Origin: an uncultured Pleomorphomonas sp.
GTDB lineage: Bacteria; Pseudomonadota; Alphaproteobacteria; Rhizobiales; Pleomorphomonadaceae
Length of the DNA stretch: 64,000 bases
Assembly: GCA_937868725.1 (NCBI GenBank)
Contig: CALMMQ010000004.1
Location: 1 to 64,000 of the forward strand
Direction of reading: 5' to 3'
Shown here piece by piece: positions 8,702 to 20,922 of the stretch. The notes beneath the pieces were generated by a model. The model worked only from the letters and a program-made list of their open reading frames with translations. It was not told the origin of the DNA and ran no database searches. The position numbers and the translations under genes are program-made. Position 1 is the first letter of the stretch. The number at the start of each line of letters is the position of its first letter.

Positions 8702-9808
8702 TCACAGCACTTCGCCGCAAACGACGGGCTTGGGCGTGCCTGTTGTGCGCGGCCAGGTCGACGGCAGGCCTTCCAGCCGCCGCTGCGCCAGGAAGGCGAA
8801 GGCCTGCGCTTCGAGAAAGTCGGCGTCGAAGCCTACCTTGCCGGCCACCTTGACCTCGACGCCAGCCCGGCGGGCGATCATGTCGAGCAGCGTGGCATTG
8901 CGGGCGCCGCCACCGGCCACGATCACCGTGCTGACCGGCTGGCTGGCGAGCCGCAACCCGGCCGCCACCGCCTCGGCGGTGAAGGCGGTGAGCGTCGCCA
9001 CGCGATCGGCGAAATCGAGGCCCTTGACGGCATTGGCCGAGAAGAAGTTGCGGTCGATCGACTTGGGCGCTTCCTCGGTAAAGTAGGAATGCTCCATCAG
9101 CCGCGCCACGGCGGCCTCGTCGACGCGGCCCTGGGCGGCGATGGCGCCGCCGTCGTCGTAGGGCGCTCCGGTGACGCGGAACACCGCGTCGTCGATGAGG
9201 GCGTTGCCGGGCCCGGTGTCGAAGGCCAGCATGTCGTCCCCCTCGCCGACGATGGTGACGTTGGCGACGCCGCCAATGTTGAGGATGGCCACTGGCGTCT
9301 TGAGTTCGGCGCGCTCGGCCAGCGCCCGGTGATACACCGGCACCAGCGGCGCGCCCTCGCCGCCGGCCGCGACATCGGCCGAGCGGAAGTCGTACACCAC
9401 AGGCAAACCGAAACGCTCCTTGAGGGCGACGGGATCGCCGATCTGCACCGTAAAGCCGCGATCGGGGGCGTGCAGCACGGTTTGGCCGTGGAAGCCGATG
9501 GCCGTCGGCGTGATGCCGGCGCCCGAAGCCTGCAGCAGCAGCGACGCGATGACCCGGAGATGGGCTTCGGTGACGATGGCCTCGGCCTCGTCGAGATGGC
9601 CGAACCGTTCGTGCCGTTCGGTCATGCCGCGCGCGTCCATCAGCGCGGCGCGCAACGTCAGTCGCTCCTCGGAACCATAGGGGCGGAACAAGGTCGGTCC
9701 GAAATCGAACACCACGCGACCATCGGTCCTTATGAGCGCGGCGTCGACGCCGTCCATCGACGTGCCGCTCATCAGACCCAAAACCCAGGTCGCCGAATCA
9801 CTCGACAT
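8702..9808 (-). CDS. anmK: Anhydro-N-acetylmuramic acid kinase
   Basis: This enzyme (368 aa) opens and phosphorylates 1,6-anhydro-MurNAc to MurNAc-6-phosphate in cell-wall recycling. The N-terminal ATP-binding motif GLMSGTSMDGVDAALI is diagnostic. Further family blocks are IGFHGQTVLHAPDRGFTVQIG, FDTGPGNALIDD, and the C-terminal IVAGGGARNATLLDMI. The ATG at 9808 is preferred because it leaves about ten residues before GLMSGTS, as in known AnmK proteins, and has AAGGG upstream. In-frame ATGs at 9835 and 9841 (with CAGGA) are also possible. It is divergent from tyrS, with about 100 bases between the starts. Confidence 0.95.
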   Translation of the reverse strand: MSSDSATWVLGLMSGTSMDGVDAALIRTDGRVVFDFGPTLFRPYGSEERLTLRAALMDARGMTERHERFGHLDEAEAIVTEAHLRVIASLLLQASGAGITPTAIGFHGQTVLHAPDRGFTVQIGDPVALKERFGLPVVYDFRSADVAAGGEGAPLVPVYHRALAERAELKTPVAILNIGGVANVTIVGEGDDMLAFDTGPGNALIDDAVFRVTGAPYDDGGAIAAQGRVDEAAVARLMEHSYFTEEAPKSIDRNFFSANAVKGLDFADRVATLTAFTAEAVAAGLRLASQPVSTVIVAGGGARNATLLDMIARRAGVEVKVAGKVGFDADFLEAQAFAFLAQRRLEGLPSTWPRTTGTPKPVVCGEVL

Positions 9809-9910
9809 TTTTGCCCTTGCCCCCGTGAAATCCATTGCCATTCCTGATAGGAAGCCCGCCGGGACGGCGCGTCAATGCCCAACCCACGGACATTTTAAAG
9901 GTAAAGGCTC

Positions 9911-11164
9911 ATGAGCGGCTTCAAGTCGGACTTTCTCCGCGTTCTCGACGAGCGCGGCTTCATCCACCAGATCTCGGACCCCGAGGGTCTCGATGCCCAG
10001 TGCCTGAAGGGACCGATCACCGCTTATGTGGGCTATGACGCCACCGCCACCAGCATCCACATCGGCAATCTCATCACCGTCACCCTGCTCTACTGGCTGC
10101 AGGAAACCGGCCATCGGCCGATCAGCCTGATGGGCGGCGGCACGTCGATGGTCGGCGATCCGTCGTTCCGCGACGATCAGCGCCAGTTGCTGTCGCCGGA
10201 AACGATCGCCCGCAACATCGAAAGCATCAAGAAGGTCTACGCCCGCATCCTGCGTTATGGCGATGGCCCGACCGACGCGCTGATGGTCAACAATGCCGAT
10301 TGGCTGATGAAGCTCAACTACGTCGACTTCCTGCGCGACGTCGGCCGCCACTTCTCGGTCAACCGCATGCTGAGCTTCGACAGCGTCAAGATCCGCCTCG
10401 ACCGCGAACAATCGCTGAGCTTCCTCGAATTCAACTACATGATCATGCAGGGCTACGACTTCGTCGAGCTCAACCGTCGCTACGGCACGGTGCTGCAGAT
10501 GGGCGGCTCGGATCAGTGGGGCAACATCATCAACGGCGTCGACCTCAGCCACCGCATGGGCGGGCCGCAGCTCTACTGCCTGACGACGCCGCTCCTGACC
10601 ACCTCGTCCGGCCAGAAGATGGGCAAGACCGCCAACGGCGCCGTCTGGCTCAACAGCGACCTGTTCAGCCCCTATGACTTCTGGCAGTACTTCCGCAACA
10701 CTGAAGACGCCGACGTCATCCGCTTCCTCAAGGTCTTCACCCGCCTGCCGCTCTCCGAGATCGCCCGTCTCGGCGCCCTCGGCGGCTCGGAGATCAACGA
10801 GGCCAAGAAGGTGCTGGCCACCGAGGCGACGGCCGTCGTGCACGGCCGCGAGGCGGCGGAACTGGCCGCCGAAACGGCGCGCAAGACCTTCGAGGAAGGC
10901 GCCCATTCCGACGACCTGCCGACCATCGAGATCCCCCGCGCCGACCTCGCCGCCGGCATCGGCGTGCTGGCCGCCTTCGTGTCGGCCGGCATGGCCGCTT
11001 CCAACGGGGAAGCTCGCCGTTCGGCGCAGGGCGGCGGTCTCAAGGTCAACGACGCCGCCGTCAGCGACCCCAAGCAGATGCTGACCGAAGCCGACCTGTC
11101 CGGCGAGGGTGTCATCAAGCTGTCACTGGGAAAGAAGAAACACGTGCTGTTGAAGCCGGTCTGA
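9911..11164 (+). CDS. tyrS: Tyrosyl-tRNA synthetase
   Basis: This 417-aa class I synthetase charges tRNA-Tyr. The HIGH-type signature reads HIGN (residues 50-53, in [11 protein letters not shown]) and the KMSKS loop is KMGKT (236-240). The tyrosine-binding block [14 protein letters not shown] is intact. A C-terminal S4-like RNA-binding region is recognisable ([16 protein letters not shown]). Length and motifs are normal for the bacterial enzyme. It is transcribed divergently from anmK, and a hairpin terminator follows at 11194. Confidence 0.97.
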   Translation: MSGFKSDFLRVLDERGFIHQISDPEGLDAQCLKGPITAYVGYDATATSIHIGNLITVTLLYWLQETGHRPISLMGGGTSMVGDPSFRDDQRQLLSPETIARNIESIKKVYARILRYGDGPTDALMVNNADWLMKLNYVDFLRDVGRHFSVNRMLSFDSVKIRLDREQSLSFLEFNYMIMQGYDFVELNRRYGTVLQMGGSDQWGNIINGVDLSHRMGGPQLYCLTTPLLTTSSGQKMGKTANGAVWLNSDLFSPYDFWQYFRNTEDADVIRFLKVFTRLPLSEIARLGALGGSEINEAKKVLATEATAVVHGREAAELAAETARKTFEEGAHSDDLPTIEIPRADLAAGIGVLAAFVSAGMAASNGEARRSAQGGGLKVNDAAVSDPKQMLTEADLSGEGVIKLSLGKKKHVLLKPV

Positions 11165-11193
11165 GACCGTCGGTACAGCAACGAGAGCTTGCC

Positions 11194-11218
11194 AAAGGGG
11201 GCCGCCGGTCCCCTTTTT
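11194..11218 (+). terminator. Probable rho-independent terminator after tyrS
   Basis: AAAGGGG pairs with CCCCTTT across a 9-base loop and runs into TTC, 30 bases after the tyrS stop. The stem is almost symmetrical, so it may also end the converging transcript from the large minus-strand gene. Confidence 0.65.
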
Positions 11219-11223
11219 CACGC

Positions 11224-14200
11224 CTACTTCATTTCGAACAGCCGCCGCAGGATGCCCGGTGCCACCGCCGACAGCGGATTGACGGTCAGGTCGGGGGCAT
11301 CGATCGGCCCATTGAGGCGATAGCTGAGGCCGAGCAGCCCCGCTTGCCCACCGTTGAACACCGTCCAGCCAAGGATCGGCACGGCGCCCAGGAGGCGGTC
11401 GAGGCGGCTGGCCGGCAGATAGCTGCCCGCCAGCCGGATGACGCCCTTGGTGAAATCAACGTCGCCGTTCATGGTCAGGCCGGCGGTGTCGGTGCGGAGA
11501 AAGCCCTCGTCGATGCCGAGTCGGCCGTTGTTGAAGGCGATGCGGAAGGCCAGGCGCCGGATGTCGGCCGTCGATAGGCCCGAGGTCGGCCCCACCGCCG
11601 AAGCCGTGGACAGGCGCGCCAGCGCCGGTTCCTCGACGACCTTCCAGTTGTCGCCATCGAGCACGGCGGTGATGCGACCGCTGGCTTCCACCGTGCCGGC
11701 GACCACCGAACGACCGCCGATGACGCGCGGATAGATGTCGAAGAAGCGCAACAGCGAGCCGACGTCGCCCGCCTCGATGCGGAGCCGGCCATCCCGCCCG
11801 TTGGGGGTGATGGTGGCCGACGCCGCCGCCCCACCCGACTGAACGGTCATCGATAGCGCCCTGAGACCGCTGTCGCCAAGCTCGGTCGACAGGTTGACAC
11901 CCGACAGCACTTCGCCGTTGAAGCCGGTGACGTTGTCAATGGCCGCCGAGATGCTGAGCGGCCGGCCAACGGCGAACGAGGCGCCGGTCGTGGAGCGCAG
12001 CAGCGTGTTGACCAGTCCCTGACCGTCGAAGGCGCTGCCGGAAATGGCGATGCGGAAGCCCTTGCCCACCCGCGTCACCTTGGTCGCGAAGTGGTCGCCA
12101 TCGACAATGGCGCCGCGCGGCAGATCGGCCGACACCAGTCCATCGCCATCAAGGGCGATGTCGCCCTCGAAAGAGGCCGTCCCGGCCTTCAGCACGAGAT
12201 CGCTGATGCGAACGCCGCCGTCGGCCGAACGCTGCAGCTTGAACATCAGCTTGCCCGGCTTGCCGGCCGGCTTGGCAAAGCCCGCCGGCTGCAACCGGAT
12301 CACCGCCTTGGCAAGGTCGATGGTCACCGCCTGCACGTCCTTGGCCGTGCCGGTCGATTCGACAGTCGCCGTCACCGGACCGCTAAGGAACGGTCCGAGA
12401 TCGACGCCCAGCGCCTTGCGCGCCGCGTCGTCGAGCACCAGCTTGACGGCCGTCTTGGCCACCCCCGTGCCGTCGAGCGGCAGATGCAGGTCGAGATCGG
12501 CCGGGGCGCCGTCGACATCGGCCTTGCCGGTGATGTGCGCCTCGCTGCCGTCGATGGCGATGCTGACGCCACCGTTCTTGACGAGGTGGCCGAACATCGG
12601 CTGGGTGGAAGCAAAGCCCTGCGTCTCCACGTGACCGGTGACATTGATGGCATCGGCCGCGACACCATTGACGAGCGGCAACTCGATCCGGAGGCGGGCG
12701 GTAGCCTGGCCGGCGACTTTGGCCGGATCGAAATCGACGTCGACGCTATCGGCGTAGGGCAGCCGATTCCACAGCGCCAACCCTGCCGCCACCGAGCCGG
12801 AGAGCTCGACCTCGACTGAACCCTGCGGCGCGCCGGTCCCGCCGAACGGTACCGAGAAGCGCGACGGCGCCAGCGTCAGCTTGCGTCCATCGCCCATGTC
12901 CGACCAGCCGCTCGCCACCGTGATGGTGAACCCGCTACCGTCCAGATAGCCTTCACCGACGGCGTCCCGCACCAACGGGCCGTCGTCGTAGGGCTGGAAG
13001 ACGCCATTGGCGAATTTGAAGGCGATGGTGCCAGCGCCCGCCTTGCCGGCTTCAAGATCAGCATTGCCGGCGGAAAAGTCGACATGAGCGTCGGTGATGA
13101 CGCCGGAGCGGATGTTGTCCATCACCCATTGGCGGGCATCGCTGGACAGGGTCCGCGGCCACAGCGCCTTGAGTGCGCCGACCGGCATCTGCGGCGAGAT
13201 GCCGGACACCACGAGATAGCGGCCGCCCGGCAGACTGCTGCCGCGCACGGCGGCGGTAAACGAAGTGCCGGCGCCGACGAAATGGACGTCGTCAACGACG
13301 AATCCGGCACTGGCCGTGTCGTAGGTGCCGGCGAAATGGCCTTCGGCCGTCTGGCCGACGTTGGTCGGGTCCGGCCCCTTGAGGGCGAAATCAAAGCGCC
13401 AAAGCCCGGCGCCATCCGGCGGCAGCACGACCTCGCCGGAGGCGATGAGGTGACCGGTCACGAACACCACCGGCGATGGATTGAGCTCGATCGAATGCCG
13501 GTCGGCGTTCCAGGCGATATCGAAGTTGACCGGCACCGGCACCAGCATCAGTTCGTTGTCGCCGTCGCCCAGCTGGCGGATGGGCCCGAACGACAGCCGG
13601 CTGCCGCCGCTCACCAGTCGACCGTCGGCGCTGAGTTCGCCGCTGCCTTCCACCGCCACCGGGCCGCCGCCCGCCGCGTCCTTCTTGCCGACGATGGCGG
13701 CGATGTCAGCAAGATCGAAATTGCGACTGTGTACGTCGAACTTGAAGTTGCCGCCCGCTTCGGGCAGCGTCAGGCCTACCTCCAGCGACATGGTGCCCTG
13801 ACTGCCGAGCGCGATGGCCTGCACCTTGACCGAGGTGCCATCCTTGCCCTCGGCGGTGATCGACACGTTGCCGGCCCGCTCCAGCACCGGCTGCCCGGGG
13901 AGCTCGTCGCGATAGGTCAGCGCCGCGATCTCGAAATACTCGAGCCCGAGATCGCCGACGAGCAGACGCGCCCCCTCGAGCACCTGCGCCATGGTCGGCA
14001 GGCTGACATCGGGGCCGATGCTCTGGATCAGCAGCCGATCGGCCCGGACGGAGCGCAAGTGCCGTGGCCCGCCGAGCAGCGTCGACCAGTTTGTCTCGAT
14101 CTCGATCGAATTCAGCGACACGGCGAGATCGTTGGGATGAACGATGCGGACATCCCGGACCACGATGGTCGGCTCCAGCTCGTCGGTCAGCTCGAGGCCG

Positions 14201-14442
14201 ACGACGCCGACGCTGACCTGGCGGTCGGATCCGGCCAGGGCGGCAATGTGCTCGCCCAGCACATCGGCGGCCAGCGTGCTGACGATCGGCCCACGCGACA
14301 GTGTCCAGGCGAAATAGCCGGCGACGGCGAGCAGCAGCGCCACGACCACCAGGGCAACCCGCAACGGCCAGCGCCACCAGTGGTGTCTGGCGGGCGAGGC
14401 AGTCGACCCCGGCTCGGTGATGGCGGGTTGCTGTTCCTTCAT
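11224..14442 (-). CDS. Large AsmA/DUF3971-like inner-membrane-anchored protein
   Basis: This 1072-aa protein has one N-terminal membrane helix (WPLRVALVVVALLLAVAGYFAW, about residues 24-46) and a very long periplasmic part rich in beta-strand repeats. The pattern is that of the AsmA/YhdP group, whose members form bridge-like structures linked to lipid transport and outer-membrane homeostasis. The C-terminal LAGSYLPASRLDRLLGAVPILG and NPLSAVAPGILRRLFEM fit an AsmA C-terminal domain. The ATG at 14442 is chosen because GAGGTG lies directly upstream. A further in-frame ATG at 14478 has none. It is transcribed toward tyrS, whose terminator sits just past its stop. The exact lipid or substrate cannot be inferred. 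Confidence 0.85.
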   Translation of the reverse strand: MKEQQPAITEPGSTASPARHHWWRWPLRVALVVVALLLAVAGYFAWTLSRGPIVSTLAADVLGEHIAALAGSDRQVSVGVVGLELTDELEPTIVVRDVRIVHPNDLAVSLNSIEIETNWSTLLGGPRHLRSVRADRLLIQSIGPDVSLPTMAQVLEGARLLVGDLGLEYFEIAALTYRDELPGQPVLERAGNVSITAEGKDGTSVKVQAIALGSQGTMSLEVGLTLPEAGGNFKFDVHSRNFDLADIAAIVGKKDAAGGGPVAVEGSGELSADGRLVSGGSRLSFGPIRQLGDGDNELMLVPVPVNFDIAWNADRHSIELNPSPVVFVTGHLIASGEVVLPPDGAGLWRFDFALKGPDPTNVGQTAEGHFAGTYDTASAGFVVDDVHFVGAGTSFTAAVRGSSLPGGRYLVVSGISPQMPVGALKALWPRTLSSDARQWVMDNIRSGVITDAHVDFSAGNADLEAGKAGAGTIAFKFANGVFQPYDDGPLVRDAVGEGYLDGSGFTITVASGWSDMGDGRKLTLAPSRFSVPFGGTGAPQGSVEVELSGSVAAGLALWNRLPYADSVDVDFDPAKVAGQATARLRIELPLVNGVAADAINVTGHVETQGFASTQPMFGHLVKNGGVSIAIDGSEAHITGKADVDGAPADLDLHLPLDGTGVAKTAVKLVLDDAARKALGVDLGPFLSGPVTATVESTGTAKDVQAVTIDLAKAVIRLQPAGFAKPAGKPGKLMFKLQRSADGGVRISDLVLKAGTASFEGDIALDGDGLVSADLPRGAIVDGDHFATKVTRVGKGFRIAISGSAFDGQGLVNTLLRSTTGASFAVGRPLSISAAIDNVTGFNGEVLSGVNLSTELGDSGLRALSMTVQSGGAAASATITPNGRDGRLRIEAGDVGSLLRFFDIYPRVIGGRSVVAGTVEASGRITAVLDGDNWKVVEEPALARLSTASAVGPTSGLSTADIRRLAFRIAFNNGRLGIDEGFLRTDTAGLTMNGDVDFTKGVIRLAGSYLPASRLDRLLGAVPILGWTVFNGGQAGLLGLSYRLNGPIDAPDLTVNPLSAVAPGILRRLFEMK

Positions 14443-14733
14443 GTCACCTCGAAGCGCTTTGCCACCATATGCTCGCAAAATCAGTCAAATGCCAGCCGGC
14501 GACAGGGATTATGCCCAGCCGCCCGGCCTTTCCGGTGCGTCGGCGGCCGGCCGGCGCGCGATGATCAGCCTAAAGCAGGCGATTCCGGCAACGGTATGAG
14601 TTTCCGATCTTGTCTGACTGCCACACCCCGCCATGCGCCCCCATGCCTTGCCAGTCCGGCCATTTTCCGATCGAATGACAGATCGGCGTCGGCCCTTCGG
14701 CCGGCACCTGCCGATCTCTCGCGGGAGCCAGAC

Positions 14734-15600
14734 ATGACCTCGCCCCTTCTTTGCCGTCTCGGCGACCGTGGACTCATCGCCGTCACCGGCCCCGACGCCG
14801 AGCCGTTCCTCGGCCGTCTGCTGACGCAATCACCCAGCGCGGCCACCGCCGGTCACGCCGCCTACGGCGCCTTGTTGACGCCCCAGGGCAAGATCATCAG
14901 CGACTTCCTGATCGCCCGTCTCGACGACGGTTTCCTGCTCGACGGCCCGGCCAGCGCCACCGCCGACATCGTGCGGCGCCTCACCATGTTCAAGCTGCGC
15001 GCCGCCGTCACCATCGCCGACGTCACCGGCGAGCGAGCCGCCCTCGCCGCCTGGGACGGAAACGAGCCCCCCGCCGACGGCGGGCCATGGTTCGTCGATT
15101 CGCGGGCCCCGGGCCTTGGCTATCGCGCCTGGCCGCGCCTCGACGCCCTGCCGGCCATGACCGCCAACGACGCCGCCTACGACCGGCACCGCATCGCTCT
15201 CGCCGTGCCGGCTATCGGCCGCGACGCCGCGCTCGGCGACGGCTTCCCCGCCGATATCGCCATGGATTCGCTCGCCGGCGTCGACTTCGCCAAGGGCTGC
15301 TATGTTGGTCAGGAGGTGGTGAGCCGCATGCGCTATCGCGGGACGGCACGGCGCCGACCGGTGGCGGTGACCGGCGAAGCGCCCTTGCGCGCCGGCGCCG
15401 ATATTCTGGCCGGAACCCGCGCCGTTGGCGCCATCGGCTCGGTGGCCGACCGGCGCGGCATCGCCATCGTCCGCCTCGACCGCGTCGCGGCGGCCCGGGC
15501 GGCCGGCGAGCCGATTACGGCGGATGGCCAACCGGTGAGCCTTGATCTTCCCGCCTGGGCCGATTACGGCTGGCCGGAAAACACAAGCACGGACGACTGA
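14734..15600 (+). CDS. ygfZ: Folate-binding protein YgfZ (Fe-S cluster repair / GcvT-like)
   Basis: This 288-aa member of the GcvT-like folate-binding family is related to E. coli YgfZ and mitochondrial IBA57, which support maturation or repair of certain [4Fe-4S] enzymes. The signature KGCYVGQE is present at residues 187-194 with its conserved Cys189, and the context is SLAGVDFAKGCYVGQEVVSRMRYRG. The start ATG at 14734 follows GCGGGAG, and the frame runs far upstream only as non-coding read-through. Five bases separate its stop from the HD-domain gene, and a tyrosine-phosphatase gene follows, so the three form one operon. Confidence 0.93.
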   Translation: MTSPLLCRLGDRGLIAVTGPDAEPFLGRLLTQSPSAATAGHAAYGALLTPQGKIISDFLIARLDDGFLLDGPASATADIVRRLTMFKLRAAVTIADVTGERAALAAWDGNEPPADGGPWFVDSRAPGLGYRAWPRLDALPAMTANDAAYDRHRIALAVPAIGRDAALGDGFPADIAMDSLAGVDFAKGCYVGQEVVSRMRYRGTARRRPVAVTGEAPLRAGADILAGTRAVGAIGSVADRRGIAIVRLDRVAAARAAGEPITADGQPVSLDLPAWADYGWPENTSTDD

Positions 15601-15605
15601 CAATC

Positions 15606-16226
15606 ATGGCCGATCGCGCCGGTTCACCGCCCCGCGCCTGGCAGCGCATGCTGTCGGGCCGCCGACTCGATCTCATCGATCCCTCGCCGCTCGACGTCGA
15701 AATCATCGACATCGCCCACGGCCTCGCCCGCGTTGCCCGCTGGAATGGCCAGACCACCGGCGAACATGCCTTCTCGGTGGCCGAACACTGCCTGATCGTC
15801 GAGGATATCGCCGGTCTGCTCGAGCCGACGCTGACACCGGCCCAACGGCTGGTGGTGCTGCTGCACGACGGCCCCGAATACGTCATCGGCGACATGATCT
15901 CGCCGTTCAAGGCCGTCATGGGGGGCGAATACAAGGTGATCGAGAAGCGCCTCGAAATCGCCATTCACCGCCGCTTCGGGCTGGAGACGGTCGCCACCGA
16001 GCGCCTGCACAAGCTGACCAAGAAGGCCGACATCATTTGTGCCTACTTCGAAGCGGTGGAGCTTTCCGGCTTCACGCGCGCCGAAGCCAGAAAAATCTTC
16101 GGCGAGCCCAAGGGCTTCGGCCGCCTGACACCCGAGGGCCCGCGTCTCGGCCTCGACCCCAAGCCGACCACCGCGGCCGAGGACGCCTTCCTCGCCCGCT
16201 TCAACGAACTGGAGTCCCGCCGATGA
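15606..16226 (+). CDS. HD-domain phosphohydrolase
   Basis: This 206-aa protein belongs to the HD hydrolase superfamily, close to the YfbR/5'-nucleotidase-like group. The metal-binding pattern is visible: HAFSVAEHCLIV (His61 region), LLHDGPEYVIGDM with the HD pair at 87-88, and the downstream KKADIICAYFEA segment giving a later Asp. These proteins usually remove phosphate from nucleotides. The natural substrate here is not known. It is the middle gene of the ygfZ operon, and its TGA overlaps the next gene's start as ATGA. Confidence 0.88.
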   Translation: MADRAGSPPRAWQRMLSGRRLDLIDPSPLDVEIIDIAHGLARVARWNGQTTGEHAFSVAEHCLIVEDIAGLLEPTLTPAQRLVVLLHDGPEYVIGDMISPFKAVMGGEYKVIEKRLEIAIHRRFGLETVATERLHKLTKKADIICAYFEAVELSGFTRAEARKIFGEPKGFGRLTPEGPRLGLDPKPTTAAEDAFLARFNELESRR

Positions 16227-16732
16227 TCCACGTCTGTTCGCTTGCCCGCCTCGAAGAAACGGTCGAGCGCGTCGGCGCCCGCCGCGTCATCACCCTCATC
16301 AACGCCGGCACGCCCATGCGTCGGCCGCCGACCGTGGCCGAGGTCGACTATCTGCACCTGGCCATGAACGACATCGTCGAGCCGATCGAAGGCATGACGC
16401 CGCCGGGCGAGGAGCACGTGCGCACCCTGCTCGACTGGGTCGGCGACTGGGACCGCGCCGCGCCGATGGTCGTCCACTGCTTTGCCGGCATCTCGCGTTC
16501 GACGGCGGCCGCCTATTCCATCGTCGCCGCCCTCAACCCGGGCCGCAACGAGATGGAACTGGCGCGGACGCTACGTGCCCGTTCGCCCTCGGCCACGCCC
16601 AACCGCCGCATCATTGCCATCGCCGACCGCCTGCTCGGCCGCGACGGCCGCATGCTGGCCGCCATCGACGCCATCGGTCGTGGCGCCGACGCTTTCGAGG
16701 GCACGCCATTCTTCCTCGAAATCGACCGGTAG
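16223..16732 (+). CDS. Protein tyrosine phosphatase-like protein
   Basis: This 169-aa protein contains a complete cysteine-phosphatase loop, HCFAGISRS: nucleophile Cys86 and phosphate-binding Arg92 of the HCX5R motif. The upstream strand LINAGTPMRRP and the segment LHLAMNDIVEPI fit the dual-specificity/tyrosine phosphatase fold. The Asp of MNDIVEP could be the general acid. The start is the ATG at 16223, overlapping the HD-domain gene's stop by the ATGA arrangement, which indicates translational coupling. Its partner is unknown. Coupling to a nucleotide hydrolase and an Fe-S factor suggests a housekeeping role. Confidence 0.88.
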   Translation: MIHVCSLARLEETVERVGARRVITLINAGTPMRRPPTVAEVDYLHLAMNDIVEPIEGMTPPGEEHVRTLLDWVGDWDRAAPMVVHCFAGISRSTAAAYSIVAALNPGRNEMELARTLRARSPSATPNRRIIAIADRLLGRDGRMLAAIDAIGRGADAFEGTPFFLEIDR

Positions 16733-16840
16733 CCAGCCGCTTAATCGACCCGCAGGCCGCAAATGGCGATGGCGCTGGAATTTCCACGCCATTTCCATGC
16801 TATATGCGAGCTGCAGCTTTGTCGGGACGCGGACGGAATC

Positions 16841-19525
<2,685 letters not shown>

Positions 19526-19532
19526 GCGGCGA

Positions 19533-20618
19533 TCAGGCCTCCGGGCGTGACGCCGGCAGGCGACTGGCGATGAAGCGGGCGACCATCGGGCCGGTCAGCA
19601 GCACCAGGATGAAGCGCATGGTCTGCATGGCCATGACGAACGGCATGTCGACGTTGACCGAGGCCGAGATGATGGCCATGGCGTCGGCACCGCCCGGACT
19701 GGACGCGAGATAGGCCGACAGCGGATCGACGCCGGCGAAGCGGGTCAGCACCATGCCGAAGACGGCGCAGACGGCGATCAGCACCAGGATCGACCCGATG
19801 ATGGTCGGCAGCGCGCGGGCGGCATAGGACAGGATGGCCGGCGTGAAGCGCAGGCCGATGCTCCAGCCGACGATGGCGTAGCTCGCCGCCAGCAGCCAGG
19901 GCGGCAGCTCGATCTCGATGAGACCGAAGAACTGCAGACCGATCGCCAAGCCCATCGGAATGACCATGGCACCGGTGGCGAGGCGCAGCAGCCGCGACAG
20001 CACGAGCCCGGCGGCGATGACCGCCATGGTCTCGGCGAACGCCTGCCAGTGGATGGGCGGGAACCAGACGATCGCCGGCATCTCGGCCAGCGAACCGCCG
20101 ATATAGAGGCGGGCAACGATGCTGGCGGCGCTTGCCACCATGATCACCCGCACGTACTGCATCATGGCGACAAGGCGCATGTCGCCGCCGTAGGCTTCCG
20201 ACATGATGACCATGGCCGTCGCCGCCCCCGGCGAGGAACCCCACACCGCCGTGGTGCCCGGCAGCACGCCGCGCCGGGCGATCAGCCAGCCGAGGCCGTT
20301 GGCCAGTCCGACGACGAACACCACGCCGAACAGGATGATCGGCCAGATCTTGCCGATCTCGATGAACACCGCCGGCGGCATCGACCGGGCGATCATGGTG
20401 CCGACCACCGCCTGGGCCAAGAGGAAGATCGGCGGCGCCACGCGCACCGCCCGCCCCGACGTCGACAGCAGCACCGCCGCCGCCATCGGGCCGAGCAGCA
20501 GCGCGGCCGGCAGGCGCAGGTGTTCGAGACCACCGCCGAAGATGACGGAGGCGACAAGCAGGACGATCCAGCGGAAGACGACGACCCGGCGGTCGACGCT
20601 CGGCGTTTTGGCGGGCAT
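19533..20618 (-). CDS. AbrB-family polytopic membrane protein
   Basis: This 361-aa protein is almost wholly hydrophobic with about ten membrane segments. It belongs to the AbrB membrane family (named after a putative ammonia monooxygenase region; unrelated to the AbrB DNA-binding proteins). Two-fold internal repeat features fit: LRLPAALLLGPMAAAVLL near the N terminus and a second G-P/A-rich block (TRFAGVDPLSAYLASSPGGADAMAII) near the C terminus. The conserved SSPGAATAMVIMSEAYGGD motif lies in the first half. Transport of an unknown substrate is the usual guess. It converges with ppdK and is divergent from pyrB. Confidence 0.85.
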   Translation of the reverse strand: MPAKTPSVDRRVVVFRWIVLLVASVIFGGGLEHLRLPAALLLGPMAAAVLLSTSGRAVRVAPPIFLLAQAVVGTMIARSMPPAVFIEIGKIWPIILFGVVFVVGLANGLGWLIARRGVLPGTTAVWGSSPGAATAMVIMSEAYGGDMRLVAMMQYVRVIMVASAASIVARLYIGGSLAEMPAIVWFPPIHWQAFAETMAVIAAGLVLSRLLRLATGAMVIPMGLAIGLQFFGLIEIELPPWLLAASYAIVGWSIGLRFTPAILSYAARALPTIIGSILVLIAVCAVFGMVLTRFAGVDPLSAYLASSPGGADAMAIISASVNVDMPFVMAMQTMRFILVLLTGPMVARFIASRLPASRPEA

Positions 20619-20922
20619 GGGCGAACTCGGGGTACGCGGGGAGAGGCCGGAGACCAGGGGCCGAAGGCCGGCAAGGAGGCTGCCCCGCGCGGGGATGGCA
20701 CTGTCCCGAGCGATAGACGAAACGGTTCAATCTCACCAGTGGCGTTTTCCGGATGGCTGATCGGCGCCCGTCGCCCACGCCGTCGGACCGTTCCGGCGGC
20801 CATCGGCAATTTTGACCGAATGATCAACAGTTTACGCTGACCGCGCGTCGCACAGCAAATATCTGTTCAATCGACTTTCCCGGTCTTGCCGTCCCCGGAA
20901 AACGAATCTATCACGCCAACTC
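20619..20922. other. Divergent spacer between AbrB-family gene and pyrB
   Basis: About 300 bases without a credible gene. The half next to pyrB (20800-20900) is AT-richer, with TTGACC at about 20812 and an AAATATC stretch downstream, so the pyrB promoter probably lies here. No pyrimidine-responsive attenuator (hairpin plus T run) is visible before pyrB. Confidence 0.4.

Noticed and set aside
13084-14733. A long N-terminal extension of the ygfZ frame
   Set aside because: It runs antisense through the AsmA-like gene. The real start at 14734 has a ribosome-binding site and the family N terminus.
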